This document shows positions 10,951 through 24,345 of a stretch of DNA of 64,000 bases, piece after piece (position 1 is the first letter of the stretch; the number at the start of each line of letters is the position of its first letter). This DNA is from Eonycteris spelaea (lineage: Eukaryota > Chordata > Mammalia > Chiroptera > Pteropodidae), in contig PUFA01000550.1 of assembly GCA_003508835.1 (NCBI GenBank), forward strand, positions 124,001 to 188,000, given 5' to 3'. Under the pieces are notes generated by a model that did not search any database, was not told the origin of the DNA, and saw only the letters and a list, made by a program, of their open reading frames with translations. Both the position numbers and the translations under genes were made by a program.

Positions 10951-13380
10951 GGGGGGGGATGGTATAGATGATAGAGGCTCTGTTCATCCCCCTGGCGACC
11001 AAATCAGAAACAAGGAACAAAACAGCAAGGAAAAATCACCTGGAATTTAGAAGAACAAGCCATACAACTAGGGAGAAATCTAAGAAATCACCTAAGATGC
11101 CAGAAGGTAGGATGGGGTGAGGATGTGAGTCTGCCCTGTCTAAGCAGCTGAGACGGAGGTTGCAGTGACAGTAGCAGCGGTGGAAGCCTCTTAAAGGGGC
11201 TGTATCTGTGAGCAGATTTTCGCAGTGACGGACCTGCTCGCTCCGAGCACCAGTGCAGGTTTGGCTGCGCAGGGGGCACCAGGGACCTACAGGGAGACAC
11301 TGAGTTGTCGAAGTAAGGGCCAAAGGGAGACTTGCTCTGTAAAGAAGAGCCAATAGTATCCATTGTTCCTCTCTTGAGCCCTCCTCCATCCCAGTGTGCA
11401 GATGTAGCACCGCCATAGTGGAAACCTTATAAATTGGATAACAGAAGTTGTTCTGCACAGAAGATTCCCTGAAACTCTGCCTCCCCAACTCATGGCCCCA
11501 CCCAAGCTACATCCAGGCATATCCTCAGTGAATCAGGTGCTCCTTGCTGAGCGGCACCTAGACTTGTGCTGGGGGCAGCTGGCCTTGGTTTCTGGTGTGG
11601 CCTTTTGAAGCAACTATAGGAACAGTATCTGTGGATTGCTTGCTGAATCTTAACAGGTGGCCCCAGAGGGCACAGGCTGGGGATAAACTTGGCCTGCAGC
11701 TGAACCCTCTTGGCCACTGGACACCTACTTCAAAAATCCACACTAATAAGACCAGGAGACTTAGGAGCTTTGTTTAGTACAGAGAAACAGTCAGAAAAGG
11801 CAACCTAAAGGGGAAGACAAAGAAGAGAAACCATATGAGAGAACAGAACAGAGATCCAGAAATAATGGAGTCAAGCAGTCTAACAGATGCAGAGTTCAAA
11901 ACGCTGGTTATAAACATTCTCAATGAACTTAGTGGAAGAGTAGAAGAATTCAGAGAAAACTTTAACAAAGAGATAAAAACAAAAATGGAAATGGAAATTA
12001 TAAGAGGGAACCAATCAAGAGTGAAGGGCACATTATCTGAGATGAGTATATTAAATGGAATAAACAAAGTGAATAAAAAAGATGATCCAACAACCTATAT
12101 AGAGGATGGGGAAGCCAAAGACACTCAGTCAGAATGGCAAGAAAAAGAAAGCCAAGACTATAATAATAATTTAAGGACCCTATGGGACACAATTAAATAC
12201 ATTAAAAAAAATCCCTGTCATGGGGTACCTGAAGGAAAACAAGAAGTTGAGCTATTTGAAGAAATAATGATGTAAAACTTCTCTAACCTGGTGAAAGAAA
12301 TAGACATAAAACCCCAGGAAGTTCAGACAGTCCCAAAAAAGATGAAACTAGAGCCCCCCCACCAAGACACATCATAATTAAAATGCTACAGGTTAAATAC
12401 AAAGAGCAAATCTTAAAAGCAGCAAGAGAAATTGCAGTTAGTTCCCTCCAAGGGGGCATACATAAGACTGGCAGCTGATTTCTCAAAAGAAACTATGGAG
12501 GATATAAGGATTTGGCACAAAATAGTCAATGTGATGAAAACCAAGGATCTACAACCAGGAATACTTTATCCATCAAAGCTATTATTTAGAGTTGAAGGGC
12601 AGATAAAGAGCTTCCCAGATAAAAATAAGCTAAGGGAACTTAGACCAAGCCAGTATTACAGGAAATGTTGGAGGAACTTTTTTAAGAAGAAAAAGCGTGT
12701 ATCAAAAACGTGAATAAAGAATGATAATAACTACATTTCTATCAACAAGTACCTGAAATGGAAAAGAATTAAGTACTCCAACCAAAAGAGATAGTGGCTG
12801 AATGAATATAAAAATAAGACACTTATGCTGCCTACAAGATGCTCACTTCAGATTAAAAGAAACACAAATCAAAAGGAAGAGAATGGAATAAGACAGTGCT
12901 TTGATGGACCTAGAGAGTATTGTACTGAATGAAATGGGTCAGATAGAGAAAGAACAAATATCATGAGATTTCACATATAAGTGGAATCTAAAGAACAAAA
13001 TCAACACAACAACAAATGGAAATAAACTTATAGATACATAGAATATTTTGAGGACTACTCCATGGGAGAGGGGATCTGTAGGACTATGAAAAAGGGCAAA
13101 AGGATTAAGTACAAATGGATATTTAGAAAACAGATATGGAGATATAAAGTGCAGCATAAAGAAAATAGTAATGTTGTAATAAACATCTAAGGGGGAAGAG
13201 AGAGGGACTGCATTTAGTGGGTTGATCACTGTGAGTTATATAGATCTCTAATCACTATGTTGTACAACTGAAACAATTGTATTATTGTATGCCAAATATA
13301 ATTGAAAAAAAAATCATTGAATTGTACAATGTAAATACAAGGAGCTAATTGTCTATTATATTTCAATAAAGGTGGAAAAA
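10951..13380 (+). mobile_element. HAL1-like (half-LINE-1) retrotransposon: 5' UTR and ORF1, no ORF2 body
   Basis: It starts with a G-run typical of L1 5' ends. A GC-richer 5' UTR runs to about 11834. ORF1-like sequence follows (about 11835-12716): an N-terminal block with Lys/Glu-rich coiled-coil character, then a C-terminal block with QPGILYPSKLLFRVEGQIKS and FPDKNKLREL, typical of L1 ORF1p; a stop near 12272 splits it. About 130 bp of ORF2 start are recognisable (12720-12880), then the sequence jumps to L1 3' UTR (from about 12900) and ends in an A-rich tail. The exact 10-bp duplication shows the 2.43-kb unit integrated as such. HAL1 elements are known L1 derivatives lacking ORF2. Confidence 0.8.
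11835..12716 (+). pseudogene. L1/HAL1 ORF1p remnant (RNA-binding chaperone)
   Basis: ORF1p coats L1 RNA and aids reverse transcription. The N-terminal 146 codons from 11835 are open and rich in charged residues (coiled-coil-like, ELSGRVEEFRENFNKEIKTK). The C-terminal domain is open again from 12432. An in-frame TAA at about 12273 and frame changes between them break the protein. Full L1 ORF1p is about 330-340 residues, and the combined length here is about 290 codons. Confidence 0.75.
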
Positions 13381-13390
13381 AATAGGTGTT
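13381..13390 (+). repeat. Right target-site duplication of HAL1-like element
   Basis: AATAGGTGTT, identical to 10941-10950. Confidence 0.85.
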
Positions 13391-14379
13391 ATATGACATT
13401 TAGAACACCATGATATCTAGTTTGTGTTTGTATTCTCTTTAATCCAGGTCGATTGATATTATTTTGTGATTTTAAAACCTGATTTAGCACTTCATTTATA
13501 AGAAATTAATTTTATTTTCTAATGCTTCTATTTTATAAAGGACATTGAAGTTATACTATAGGTATAACTTCTATACTCTTTGTTCAGATGATTATCATTT
13601 TCATCAGTGAAAAATTATGGACTTTTAAGAATATCCTTTCCAAGTTTAAATCCAGTAAAAATAACTCCATGGAATGATACCACTCTGATCTTCTGTAGCA
13701 AGATACACACTTTGTCAGAGTTCTATATTATTTTGGGAAATCTTGTTGGATTTCAGGCTAGATCCTAGGCAAAAAAGTAATAGAAGGTAGCTGTTTTAAT
13801 TTGTTAGCTCTTTCAATATAGGAATGTTTATAGCAATAAAGTTTATTATTTGGTTCAACCCCTAAACTCTTTTTTTCTCCAAAGAGTTTTATGTTGCAAA
13901 AAAACAACCGTTTGTTAGTGTGTTGATTCTCTTGGTTAATCTACTCCAAGTGTGGTATGAACCGATTGGTACTAGTTCACATGAGCTGTGTTCAGAAACT
14001 GAGAGTAAGCATTTAGAAACTTCTACAGAATTTAACGGCATAATTTAATGTGTGAATCTATTAATTTAAAAGGGGATTGTATTTTGTATGACATCTAAAT
14101 TTTATTTTCCTAAATAATTCATTTTGATTATATTTTATGAAAGTATGATCTGCAGTGGGATGGAGGAAAGGGAAAAAGTACTGGTTTGTCTACACAGAAA
14201 GTGTGAGAAGCACTACTCTAGGTGAGTATGAAAATGCTAAACCTGAAGTGGTCTTTGGGTTTACACCTGAAATAAAGCCTTACTTTCAGGACAGAAGAAA
14301 GCAGAGTTTCCATGAAGTAAACATTCCCCCTCAATCCCAAGTTGGCTGATACACAATTACATGTAAAACATCTGAAATA
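13391..14379. other. Intron sequence between two L1 elements
   Basis: Appears single-copy. The 64-codon open stretch at 14155-14349 matches no family I recognise and lacks any supporting context. Confidence 0.45.
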
Positions 14380-15010
14380 GGTTCTGGTCAAGATGGCAGG
14401 GTAGGTAAAGGCTGTCTTCGCCTCCTCCCATGACTGAATTTAAAATTAACAACTAAAATTATAAAGCAGTTCAACTTGGAGAACCACTTGAATCTAGCTT
14501 GAATATTACACCTATAAAACTAAGGACATAAAGAAGAGGTCATATCTCGAGACTGGTAGGAGAGGCGGAGATGCAAAACGGGCTGGCCCACACCCGCATG
14601 TGGCAATTGAGCACCGGGTGGGATATCTCAGCTGCAGAGGGTGCCCTGAATGAGAGGGACTCCAGCCCTACATTGGAGCTCCCCAACCCAGGTTCTGCCA
14701 GGAAGAGGAGTCCCCACATATTTGGCTGTGAAAATCAGTGGGGATCCCGACCATCCAGGTGAGATGAAAGGAAACTGGAAATCCAGACGTCCCCTTAAAG
14801 GGCCCACGCTCATACTCACGTGTTCGTAGACACTCACCCTGGGCTCCAGCAGAAAGACAGCAGCTCAGGAAGCTCCAAAGACATGGCTTCAGGGCAAGGG
14901 CTTGAGGGACATCCACTGGTGTCCCTTTGTTGGGCCCTCCTTCTGTGTAGCCTACAAGTGGGCACCATCTTGCCTGTGTTCAGTCCTCCTTCCACACTGC
15001 CAATTCTGGT

Positions 15011-15560
15011 CTGCATTGGACTGGTGAGATTCATTTGCTCCATCCAGTTGACTCCCTGGGACCCTGCCCCTCCCAATTCGCAAATTACAATCTCTTTGCT
15101 CAGGACCAGCTCCACTCTGCGCTCTCAACAGGGGGCTCATTCAACAGCAATCAACAGGCCTCGGCTCTTGCACCTCTGGAGAAATTTTTGGTGGCAGGCA
15201 GCCAGCTCCTGCCTGAGCTGCAATATCTCTTGAATAAATCTCAGAGGTCTGTGGCCCAAGGCAGGAAACAGCTTACCTCTGTGTGATCTGAGACTTTTGT
15301 GAGTGGCCACAGGCTCAGCACTGATACCATATCTGAATCTGCATTGGACTCATGAAATCAGCTTACTTTACCCCAGTAACTCCCTGGGACCCCACCCCAC
15401 CCAACTCAAATTGCTGGAGGCATATTTGGCTGGGTAACAGCCCCACCCAGTCCTCTCAACCGGAGGCTCTTTCAGCAACAATCAACTGGTTGCCCACCTC
15501 TGAGACCCCATTAACTCCCTGTGACCCAGCCCACCCAACTAATGTATCACCTAAAAGCTC
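15011..15560 (+). repeat. Monomer-like tandem repeats in L1 5' UTR
   Basis: CTGCATTGGACT occurs at 15011 and 15339 (spacing 328). ACTCCCTGGGACCC occurs near 15051 and 15380, with a third diverged copy (ACTCCCTGTGACCC) near 15514. The sequence after each (CTCTCAAC..GGGGCTC-type, TTCAGCAACAATCAAC) is shared too. This looks like two and a partial third repeat of a promoter block. Confidence 0.65.
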
Positions 15561-16218
15561 TTTCAGCATCTAAGTCTTACGGGCAGTCTCAGGCCTTGGG
15601 GTGCCAGGATCTTTTGCTAAGCTGCCAAAGCCTTGGTACAGGGGCAGCCTGCCTTGGTTCGCAACGTGGTCTCTCCCACTTGCCTCCAGGTTCAGCACAG
15701 GCAGCGACCAACTGTGGATCGCTTTGTAGCTCCTACCAGGTATCCCGGGCAGTTACAGGCAGCGGCTGACCTTGGACTGCACAGGAGACCCTCCCAAGGG
15801 CCACAGAACCAACATACTTGGAGGCTGGCGTCAGACCACAAAGGAACACCACCTGATTAGCTCCACAAGCAGCACACGAAAGGGTGGCCTCAACAGGTAT
15901 GTGAGCCCACTGGAGGAGTCCCACTCTGTGGGGTCAGCCCCCACACAGCAGCTCATAACCTTGTAGGTGTGGAATCCTCACAGCCAGTTAGCATGAGTGT
16001 CTGTCTCATCCACTGACATGTTAAGAGCAATCAAAGCTTAACTAAAACAGGATAACACACACAATTCACACAAGGGACACTCCTGGAGCACCCAGTACAG
16101 GTGATCAGGGAGACTGCCACTGGACCATACAGAACACCTACTACATAAGGCTACCTGGCTAAGAATGATAGACAAAGCAGATCGACCTAAAACATAGAAA
16201 CAATCATAGGCAACCAAA

Positions 16219-17091
16219 ATGAGAAATCAAAGAAACATGTCCCAAATGAAACAACAGGAGAAAACTCCAGAAAAAGAACTAAGTGATATGGAGGTAAGCA
16301 AACCACCAAATTCAGACTTCAAAAACCCTGGTGATAAAGATGCTTAATGAACTTAGGGGAAGAATAGATGATCTCAGTGAGGACTTCAACATAGAGATAG
16401 TAAGAAGAAGAAAATGACATAGAAACCATAAAAACAACCAGTCATAATGAAGAATACAATAATTGAAAAGAAAAATATATTAGAAGGATTCAACAGAAGA
16501 TTAGATGAAGCAGAGGATCAAATCAGTTATTTGGAAGACAAGTATCGGCAACATCCAATCAGAACAGCAAAAAGAAAAGAGTAAAAGAATGAGGACAGTT
16601 TGAGGGACTTCTGGGACAATGTAAAGCATTCCAACATTCACATCATATAGGCACCAGATGAAGAGGAGAACAAGTGATCGAGAATGAATTTAAAGAAATG
16701 ATGGAAAACTTCCCTAACCTGGCAAAAGAAATAGACATACAAGTCATGGAAGCACAAAGGGTTCCAAACAAGAGGAACCCAAACAGGCCATGCCAAAACA
16801 TATCACAATTAAAATGGCAAAGGTTAAAGAGTAAGACTCTAAAAGCAGAAAGAGAAAGACAGCTAGTACTTGCAAGACTACTCCCATAAAATGTCAGCTG
16901 ATTTCTCCACTGAAACTTTGCAGGCCATGGATTTTGCACAAAATATTCAAAGCGATGCAAAGCAAGAACCTACAGCCAAGACTTTTTCTACTCAGCAAGG
17001 CTATCAATTAAAATTAAAGGGAGGTAAAGAGCTTCCAAGAGGAAAAGCTAAAGGAATTCACCAACTAGCCAGTTTCTACAAGAAATGTTAA
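16219..17091 (+). pseudogene. L1 copy B ORF1p remnant
   Basis: Starts at the ATG after GGCAACCAAA. Recognisable parts include a glutamine-rich N-terminus, the coiled-coil region, NEFKEMMENFPNLAKEIDIQ (positions 16683-16742) and a C-terminal domain ending FYKKC. Indels break the frame at several points. It is followed after about 40 bp by ORF2, the usual L1 arrangement. Confidence 0.75.
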
Positions 17092-19307
17092 ACAGATTTC
17101 ATTAGAAGAATGGGGGGGGGGCAAATATGAATAATAAAATGACAATAACTAGGTACCTGTTAATCATCCTAAATGTAAATGGACTAAGTGCTGCAATCAA
17201 AAGACATAGGGTTAGCTGAATGGATAAGAAAACAAGACCCATACATATGGTATTGTCAAGAGACCCACTTGAGATCAAAAGATGCAGACAAAGTAAAGGG
17301 ATGGAAAAAAGGTATTTCATGCTAATGTAAATGAAAAATACCTAGGGTAGCAATACTTATATCAGAAAAAATAGACTTTAAAGTAAAGGCTATAATAGAC
17401 AAGGGCATTTCATAATAATAAAAGGTATCAATCCAACAAGAGGATGTAATTCTAGTAAACAGTTATGCATAAACATAAGAACACTTACATGTATAAGGCA
17501 AATATTGACTGATATAAAGGGAGAGATTCACAGTAATACAGTCATTGTAGGTGACTTTTACACCCCATTGACACCAGCAGACATCTTCCAGATAAAAAAT
17601 CAAACAAGGAAACATCATCCTTAAATGACACACTAGACCAGTTTGGATTTAATTGACATTTTTAGAGCATTTCACCCAGCGCAGCACAATATACATTCTT
17701 CTCAAGTGCACATGGGACATTTTCCAGGAAAGACATTGATAGACCATGAAAGAAGTCTCAATAAATTTGAGAAAAGGTAATCATATTAGACATCTTCTTT
17801 ACCATACAATGGCATGAAACTAGAAATCAGTTACAAGAAAAAAAAAATACACTGACACATGGAGCTAAATAACATGCTACTAAACGAATGGGTTAACAAT
17901 GAAATCAAGGAAGAAGTTCAAAAGATACCGAGAGGCAAATGAAAATGAAAACACAACAACTCAAAATCTATGGGAAATGGCAAAAGCAGTCCTAAGAGGG
18001 AAATTTATTGCAATACAGGCCTACCTCAAGAAACAATAAAAAGCTCAAACAATCTAACCTTACAATTAAAAAGAACTAGAAAGAAAATTAAAAAAAAAAA
18101 AAGCAAAGTCCTAAGTGAGTAGAAGGAAGGAATAATAAGGATCTGAGTAGATATCAATGAAATACAGTCTGAAAAACAATACAAAAGATCAGTGAAGCAA
18201 AGAACTGGTTCTTTGAAACAGTAAACAAAATTGATGTGCATTTAAGCAGACTCATCATGAAAAAGAGAAGATCCAAATAATATTAGAAATAAAGAAGTGA
18301 CAACTGACACTACAGGAATACAAATGATTATAAGAAAATACTATGAACAGTTATGCCAACAAATGGGACCATCTGGAAGAAATGATAGATTCCTAGAAAC
18401 ATACAATCTCCCAAGACTTTTCAAGGAGAAACAGAAAATCTGAGCCAATAGATTACCACTAATGAAATTGAATCAGTAATCAAAAAATTTCCCAAAACCA
18501 ACAATTCTGGACTGGATGGCTTCACAGGTGAATTTTACCAAACATTCAATGAAGAATGAATACCTATTCTTCTTAAATGATTTCAAAGAAATCAAGAGGA
18601 GGGAAGGCTCCAAAGTTCATTTTATGATACTAACATTAATTACCTTGATTTCAAAACCAGGCAAAGACATTACAAAAAAAAAAAATTCAGTTGATATCCC
18701 TGATGAACATAGATGAAAAAATCGTCAACAAAATATTAGCAAAGTAAATTCCACAATACACTAAAAATATCATACACCATGGTCAAGTGGGATTTATTCC
18801 TGGTATGCAAGTTTAGTTGTTTAGTTTAATATCTGAAAATCAATGTGATGCACCACATTAACAAATTGAAAGATAGAAATCATATGATTATATTAATAGA
18901 TGTAGGGAAATTCAACAAAATCCAGTTCCATTTATGATAAAAGCTCTAAGTAAAATGGAAATAGAACATATCTCAACATAATAAATGTCATATGTGACAC
19001 ACCTATAGCTAACATCATAGTAAATGGAGAAAAGCGAAAAGCATTTTCCTTAAGATAAGGAACAAAACAAGGATGTCCACTTTCACCACTTTAATTCAAC
19101 ATAATATTGGAAATCTTAGCCACAACAATCAGACAAGGTAAATAAAACGCATTCAGATTGGAAAGGAAGAAGAAAAACTGCCATTCTTTGCAGATGACAT
19201 GATACTATATAGAGAGAACCCTAAACATTCCACCAAAAAAATGAATAGAACTATCGAGTGAATTCAATATAGTAGCAGTACACAAAAATTAATATTCAGA
19301 AATCAAG

Positions 19308-21979
19308 TCACATCAGAAGCATGGCAGCATAAGGGATCTCCCCTTATCTCTCCCCTCTATAGTACAATAAGTTGAACACCTACAGATACTACACAACCTC
19401 TGAGAGGTATTGTCATCAAAGCATCTGAAGATTGGTGAATTACGTGAGTAAGAAGGAGAATGGGAAGTGGGTACTGCTAAATGCAGCCTGGAGCTCTCTG
19501 TAGGATAAGGGAGAGGGGGTAATTACACAATGTTTTTTTGTTTGTTTATTGTTTTTTGACTCTTTGAAGCCCCCAACAGTCCTGCCAGTGATCAGCATGT
19601 TCCATGCTGTGTAGCCCAGTAATCAGAGTGGAGAGCAGGACTGAGACCGAGTGTGGAGGGGCAACAGCTGTGCCCTAGCAATCACTGCCAGGCAGAAAGC
19701 TGAGTCACAGATCTTGACTACCATCTTCCACCATCTCATCTCCCCCCACCTCACATACCCTCCTAGCATGAGCACCGAATCGCCAGGGAGAACTGAAAAC
19801 ATACATAGCAGTCATCCCAGAGATGGGGGTGGGGGGAGAGGTTATAGACGGAAAGCAGCTAAAGCCTGCACTAGCATTACTGGAGGGAAAACAGTCACAC
19901 ACAAAGCTAGTGTCTCGCAATTCACCCCACCCCCATTCAGCCAGGCTGCTTCACAAAGAAGCAGCAGAGCATTACACCTGACAATTTGAGGATTACCAGG
20001 GTTTCAGGGCTTTTTCAGAGGCTCAGACTCCCATCACCATTCACATTTACCCATGGGTGGATCCTTGGGCCAAGGTAACCGAGTCAGAAGAGGTAACACA
20101 AGTTTCCAGGGGGATGAGAAACATTATTAGCTTCAGAGCAGTTATACAACAGACATGGACAGTTGAAGAGGCTTGGGCACCATGTACTGGAAATCAACAG
20201 AAAAACCTTATTAACCTACTAAAGAGAGATCACTCTGTAACAAGTTTTATTTATTATTTTCTTTAAAAAGATTACATGCCTCTTAACACCTAGGTAGAGA
20301 AATAGTCCGTCAAACTCCATGAACAACCAAAGTGACAAGGTAGCTCAGAAAGAAAATGAAAAAAAATCTCTAGAAAATTAGTTTAGTGTGGAATACAATT
20401 TAAATAAAAGAGAATTTAAGATTGTACTTTAGAAAACATTCAACAGCATGCCAAAAAATTCCAATAGTTCAAAGAACTTAGAAAAAAATAACAACAGGAA
20501 TACTTTACAAAGGATATTGAAACTCTAAAGAATTAGAACTTCTGGGATGAAGAACTCCCTAAAAAAATGAAGAATGAAATAGCAAACCTAAGACATAGAG
20601 CTCACCAGATGGAGAAAAGAATTAGTGATATTGAAGAAGGAAATCTAGAAATGATGCAGAAGGAAGAAGAGAGACACTTGAGAGTGAATAAAAATGAAAG
20701 AAACCCTACAAGGACTATATGTCACCATCAGAAAAAAGCAACATAAGAGTAATGAATACACCAGAAGGAGAAGAAATGGAGAAAGGAACAGAGAGTTTAT
20801 TCAAAGAAATAGTCAGCAGGAATTTCTCGAACCTATGGAAGAACTGAATCTTTGAATACAAGAGGCAAACAGGAAACTAATTATCTCAACCCCAAAAGGC
20901 TTTCTCCAAGACACAATATGTTAAATTATAAAATATTAACAATGAAAAAAAGAATTCTTAAGGCATCCAGGGAAAAGAAGATGGTAAACTATAAGCACAT
21001 ACACATAAACACATTAGATTATAGTTGGAAATCTCAGCACAAACATTACAAACTTAAGAGGGAGTGGAACCAAAAGTAGCCTCAACAAATTGTAGAAGAT
21101 TGAATTCATAAAAAACATATTTCTCTGACCACAGTGCTTTGAAACTGGAGATCACTGCAGAAAGAAAGTGGGAAGAACCACACATATGTGGAGATTAAAC
21201 ACCGTGCTACTAAAGAACAACTGGATCACAGAAGAAATAAAAGGAGAGGTCAAGCGATACATAGAAACAAACAAAAATGAAAGTACATGTCAAAATTTGA
21301 GAAACGGCAAAAGTGATGATAAGAGGAAAGTTCATATTAACAGGCCTATCTCCAGAAACAATAAAGATCTCAAATAAGCTAACATTACATCTTAGAAAAC
21401 TAGAAAAGGAAGAAAAAAATGAACCCAAAGTCAGCAAAAGGAAGGAAATAATAAAAATTAGAACAGAATTAAATGAAATTGAAAACAAAAAGATAATAGA
21501 AAAAAATAATGCAACAAAGAGTTGATTCTTTGAGAAGATTAATAAAATTGACAAATCCATGGGTAGACTCTCTAAAGAAAAAAAGGGCACAAAATCAGAA
21601 AAGAAAGTAGAAAATAAAACATAGCAATGAAATAAAAAAAGATCATACAAGAATTTTATTAACGTTTGAATGACACCAAATTTAATAACCTAAAAGAAAT
21701 GGAAAAAAAAATAGAAATATACCACCTTCCTAGACTGAATCATGAAGAAGTAGAAAGTCTAAATATGGTGTTCAACAGAATGGAAATTGAAAACAATCAT
21801 CAAAAATCTCCAAAGCTAAAGTCCAGGACCATATGGCTTCACTAGTGAATTCTACCAAACATTCAAAAGATTTCACACCTTGTTCTTTTCAAACTTTTCC
21901 AAAAAATTTGAAGAAGAGACAATATTTCCTAGCTCATTTTATTGAGGTCATCATTGCGCTGATAAAAACATGGTAAAGA

Positions 21980-22021
<42 letters not shown>

Positions 22022-24345
22022 GCACACTCACACTATAGATCATGAATAGAGATGAAAAATTCATAAACAAAATACTAACAAGTCAAATACAACAACACAT
22101 TAAAAAGATTATACACCACGATCGATTGTGCTTCATCCCAGGGGCACAGGGATGGTTTAACATACACAAATCGATTAATGTGATATACCACATAAACAAA
22201 AAAAAAAGCCATACGATCATATTTAATAAACGCAGAGAAAGCATTTGACAAGAAATGGTATCCATTTAAGATTAAAACAATAAAATGAGTATAGAAGGAA
22301 AGAACCTCAACATAGTAAAGACCATATATGACAAACCCTCAGCTAATGTCATACATAATGGAGATCAACTAAAAACCTTCCATCCAAAATCAGGAACAAG
22401 ACAAGGCTGTCCAATGTTACCACTATTAATATAGTATTATAAGTCCTAGCTAAAGCAGCAATCAGACAAGAGAAAAATAAAAGTTATCCAAGTAGGGAAT
22501 GAGGAAGTCAAATTGTCACTTTTTGCAGATTATGTAATTATATAGAAAACCCTATAGAATTCACTAAAAAAAAAATACTGGCAACAATAAGCAAATATAG
22601 TAACATTGAAGGATACAAAAATCAATGTTCAAAGATTCATAGCATTCTTACAATCTAACAATTTTCTGAAAAATGAGAAAAAAATCCCTTTGCAATTGTA
22701 ATAAACAGGAATAGGTAATAAAATACCTAGGAATAAACCTAACAAAACATACGAAGGACCTATACACTGAAAACTCTAAGACATTATTAAATGAACATGA
22801 AGAAGACACCCAGAAATGGAAAGATATTTCAAGTTCATGGATTGGAAGAATCAACATAGTTAAAATGACCTCATTACTTTAAAGCATTATACAGATTTAA
22901 TGTAATCCCCATCAAAATCCCGTCGACATTTTTAAAAGAAATAGAACAAAAAATCATCAGATTTGTATGGAAACACCACAGACCTTGAATAGCCAAAGCA
23001 ATCCTGGGCGGGGAGGAAGCACAAGGTGGAAGTATCACTCTGTCTGACTTCAAATTATACTAAAAAGCAAAAAGTCATCAAAACAACATGGCATTGACCG
23101 AAAAAACAGACACACAGACCAATGAAACAACTGAAAGCCCAGAAATAAACTTCTGTCTATATGGGCAAGTAATTCTCTCCAATAACTTACAAAGGAGAAA
23201 GAAAAGCCTCTTCAAGAAATGATGCTGGGAAAATTTGAAAGCCACCTACAAGTGAATGAATCTAGACTGCTATCTGTCACCATACATCAATATTAACTCA
23301 GAATGTATCAAAGACTTGAATATAAGACTAGAAACAATAAATCACATAGAAGAATACATAGGTACTAAACTCATGGACCTTGAATTTAGAGATTTTATAA
23401 CTGACTTCAAAGGCAAGGATTGTAAAAGCAAAAAATAAATCAATGAGACTATATCAAACTAAAAAGCTTCTGCATAGCAAAGAAACCATTGACAAGGCAA
23501 AATGACAACATCCAAATGGGAGAAAATATTTGCAAACTACACATCTGGTGAGGGCCTGATGTCCAAAATATACAAAGAGAACTCATACAACTCAAAATGA
23601 AAAGAATCCTGTTAAAAAATGGGCAGAGAACATTAACAGATGCTTTTCTCAAGAAGATATACAAATGGTGAACTTGAAAAAATGCTCAACTTCACTTGGT
23701 TTTAGGGAAATGCAAATCAAAACCACAATGAAATACCACCACACACCTGTTAGAATGGCTGTCATCAACAGGACAAGTAATAAGAAGTGTTAGGGAGGTT
23801 GTGAGGTAAAAGAAACCCTCATGCAGTGTTGGTGATATCTCCAGTATGGGAAACAGTATGGAGGTTCCTCATGAAGTTAAAAATAAAATAAATTACCATG
23901 GGACCCAGCAATTCCTCTCTGGATATTTACCCAAAATGCTTGAAAACATTTATTCACAAAGATATATGCAATCCTGATGTTCATAGTAGTATCATCATTC
24001 ATGGTAACAACCTAGAGTCCTTCAATAGATGATTAGATAAAGAAGATGAGGTACATATCTACAATGAAATATTGCACAGCCATAAGAAAAGGTGAAATAC
24101 TGCCATTTGTGACAACATGGATGGATCTTGATATCATGCTAAGTGACATAAGTCAGACCGAAAAAGTTGAGAACCATATGATTTCATGTATATATGGAAT
24201 ATAAAACTGAAAACAACAAACAAACATGACAGACAAACAGAGACTCATGGACATGGACAGTAGATTACTGGTTAACAGAGGGGAGGGAAGGAGGGAAAAG
24301 TTAGATAGGGATAAAGCGGGTCCAATATTTGGCGAATGAAAAAAA
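19308..24345 (+). mobile_element. L1 copy C, nested inside copy B
   Basis: CACATCAGAAGCATGGCAGC starts a different L1 5' UTR. ORF1 begins near ATG 20319 and decays by about 21080. The next recognisable sequence (from about 21115, TTTCTCTGACCACAG) is late ORF2 endonuclease, so most of the endonuclease is deleted. Linker and reverse transcriptase follow, with a (CA)n tract at 21981-22018, then ORF2 C-terminus (GGAAATGCAAATCAAAACCA at 23706) and 3' UTR ending in an A-rich tail at about 24345. Host L1 copy B stops at 19307 and continues at 24346 in the same place of ORF2, proving nesting. No functional frame. Confidence 0.87.
21981..22018 (+). repeat. (CA)n microsatellite inside L1 ORF2
   Basis: About 19 CA dinucleotides follow GGTAAAGAT in ORF2 of L1 copy C. 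The same junction carries a (CA)n in L1 copy D (48475-48515). Confidence 0.95.

Larger units (their letters stand above)
14380..19307 (+). mobile_element. Full-length-type L1 (copy B), 5' part: 5' UTR, ORF1, ORF2 start
   Basis: It opens with GTTCTGGTCAAGATGGCAGG, a typical L1 5' end. The 5' UTR (to about 16218) is GC-rich and contains repeated monomer-like blocks. ORF1 begins near ATG 16219 and ends near 17091, with C-terminal motifs SADFSTETLQ and GKELPRGKAK. ORF2 starts near 17130 with endonuclease sequence and runs into reverse transcriptase (FADD-type block near 19190: CAGATGACATGATACTATAT). Many frameshifts. It is interrupted at 19307 and resumes at 24346. Confidence 0.88.

Noticed and set aside
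11036..11717. Overlapping minus-strand open stretches up to 150 codons
   Set aside because: They lie antisense to the GC-rich 5' UTR of the HAL1-like element; GC richness lowers stop frequency. No domain or splice context.
11835..12275. 146-codon + strand reading frame as a possible new gene
   Set aside because: It is the N-terminal part of L1/HAL1 ORF1p, with ORF1p C-terminal sequence following in the same element.
14560..15960. GC-rich island that could be a host promoter or CpG island
   Set aside because: It is the 5' UTR of L1 copy B, delimited by the L1 start at 14380 and ORF1 at 16219.
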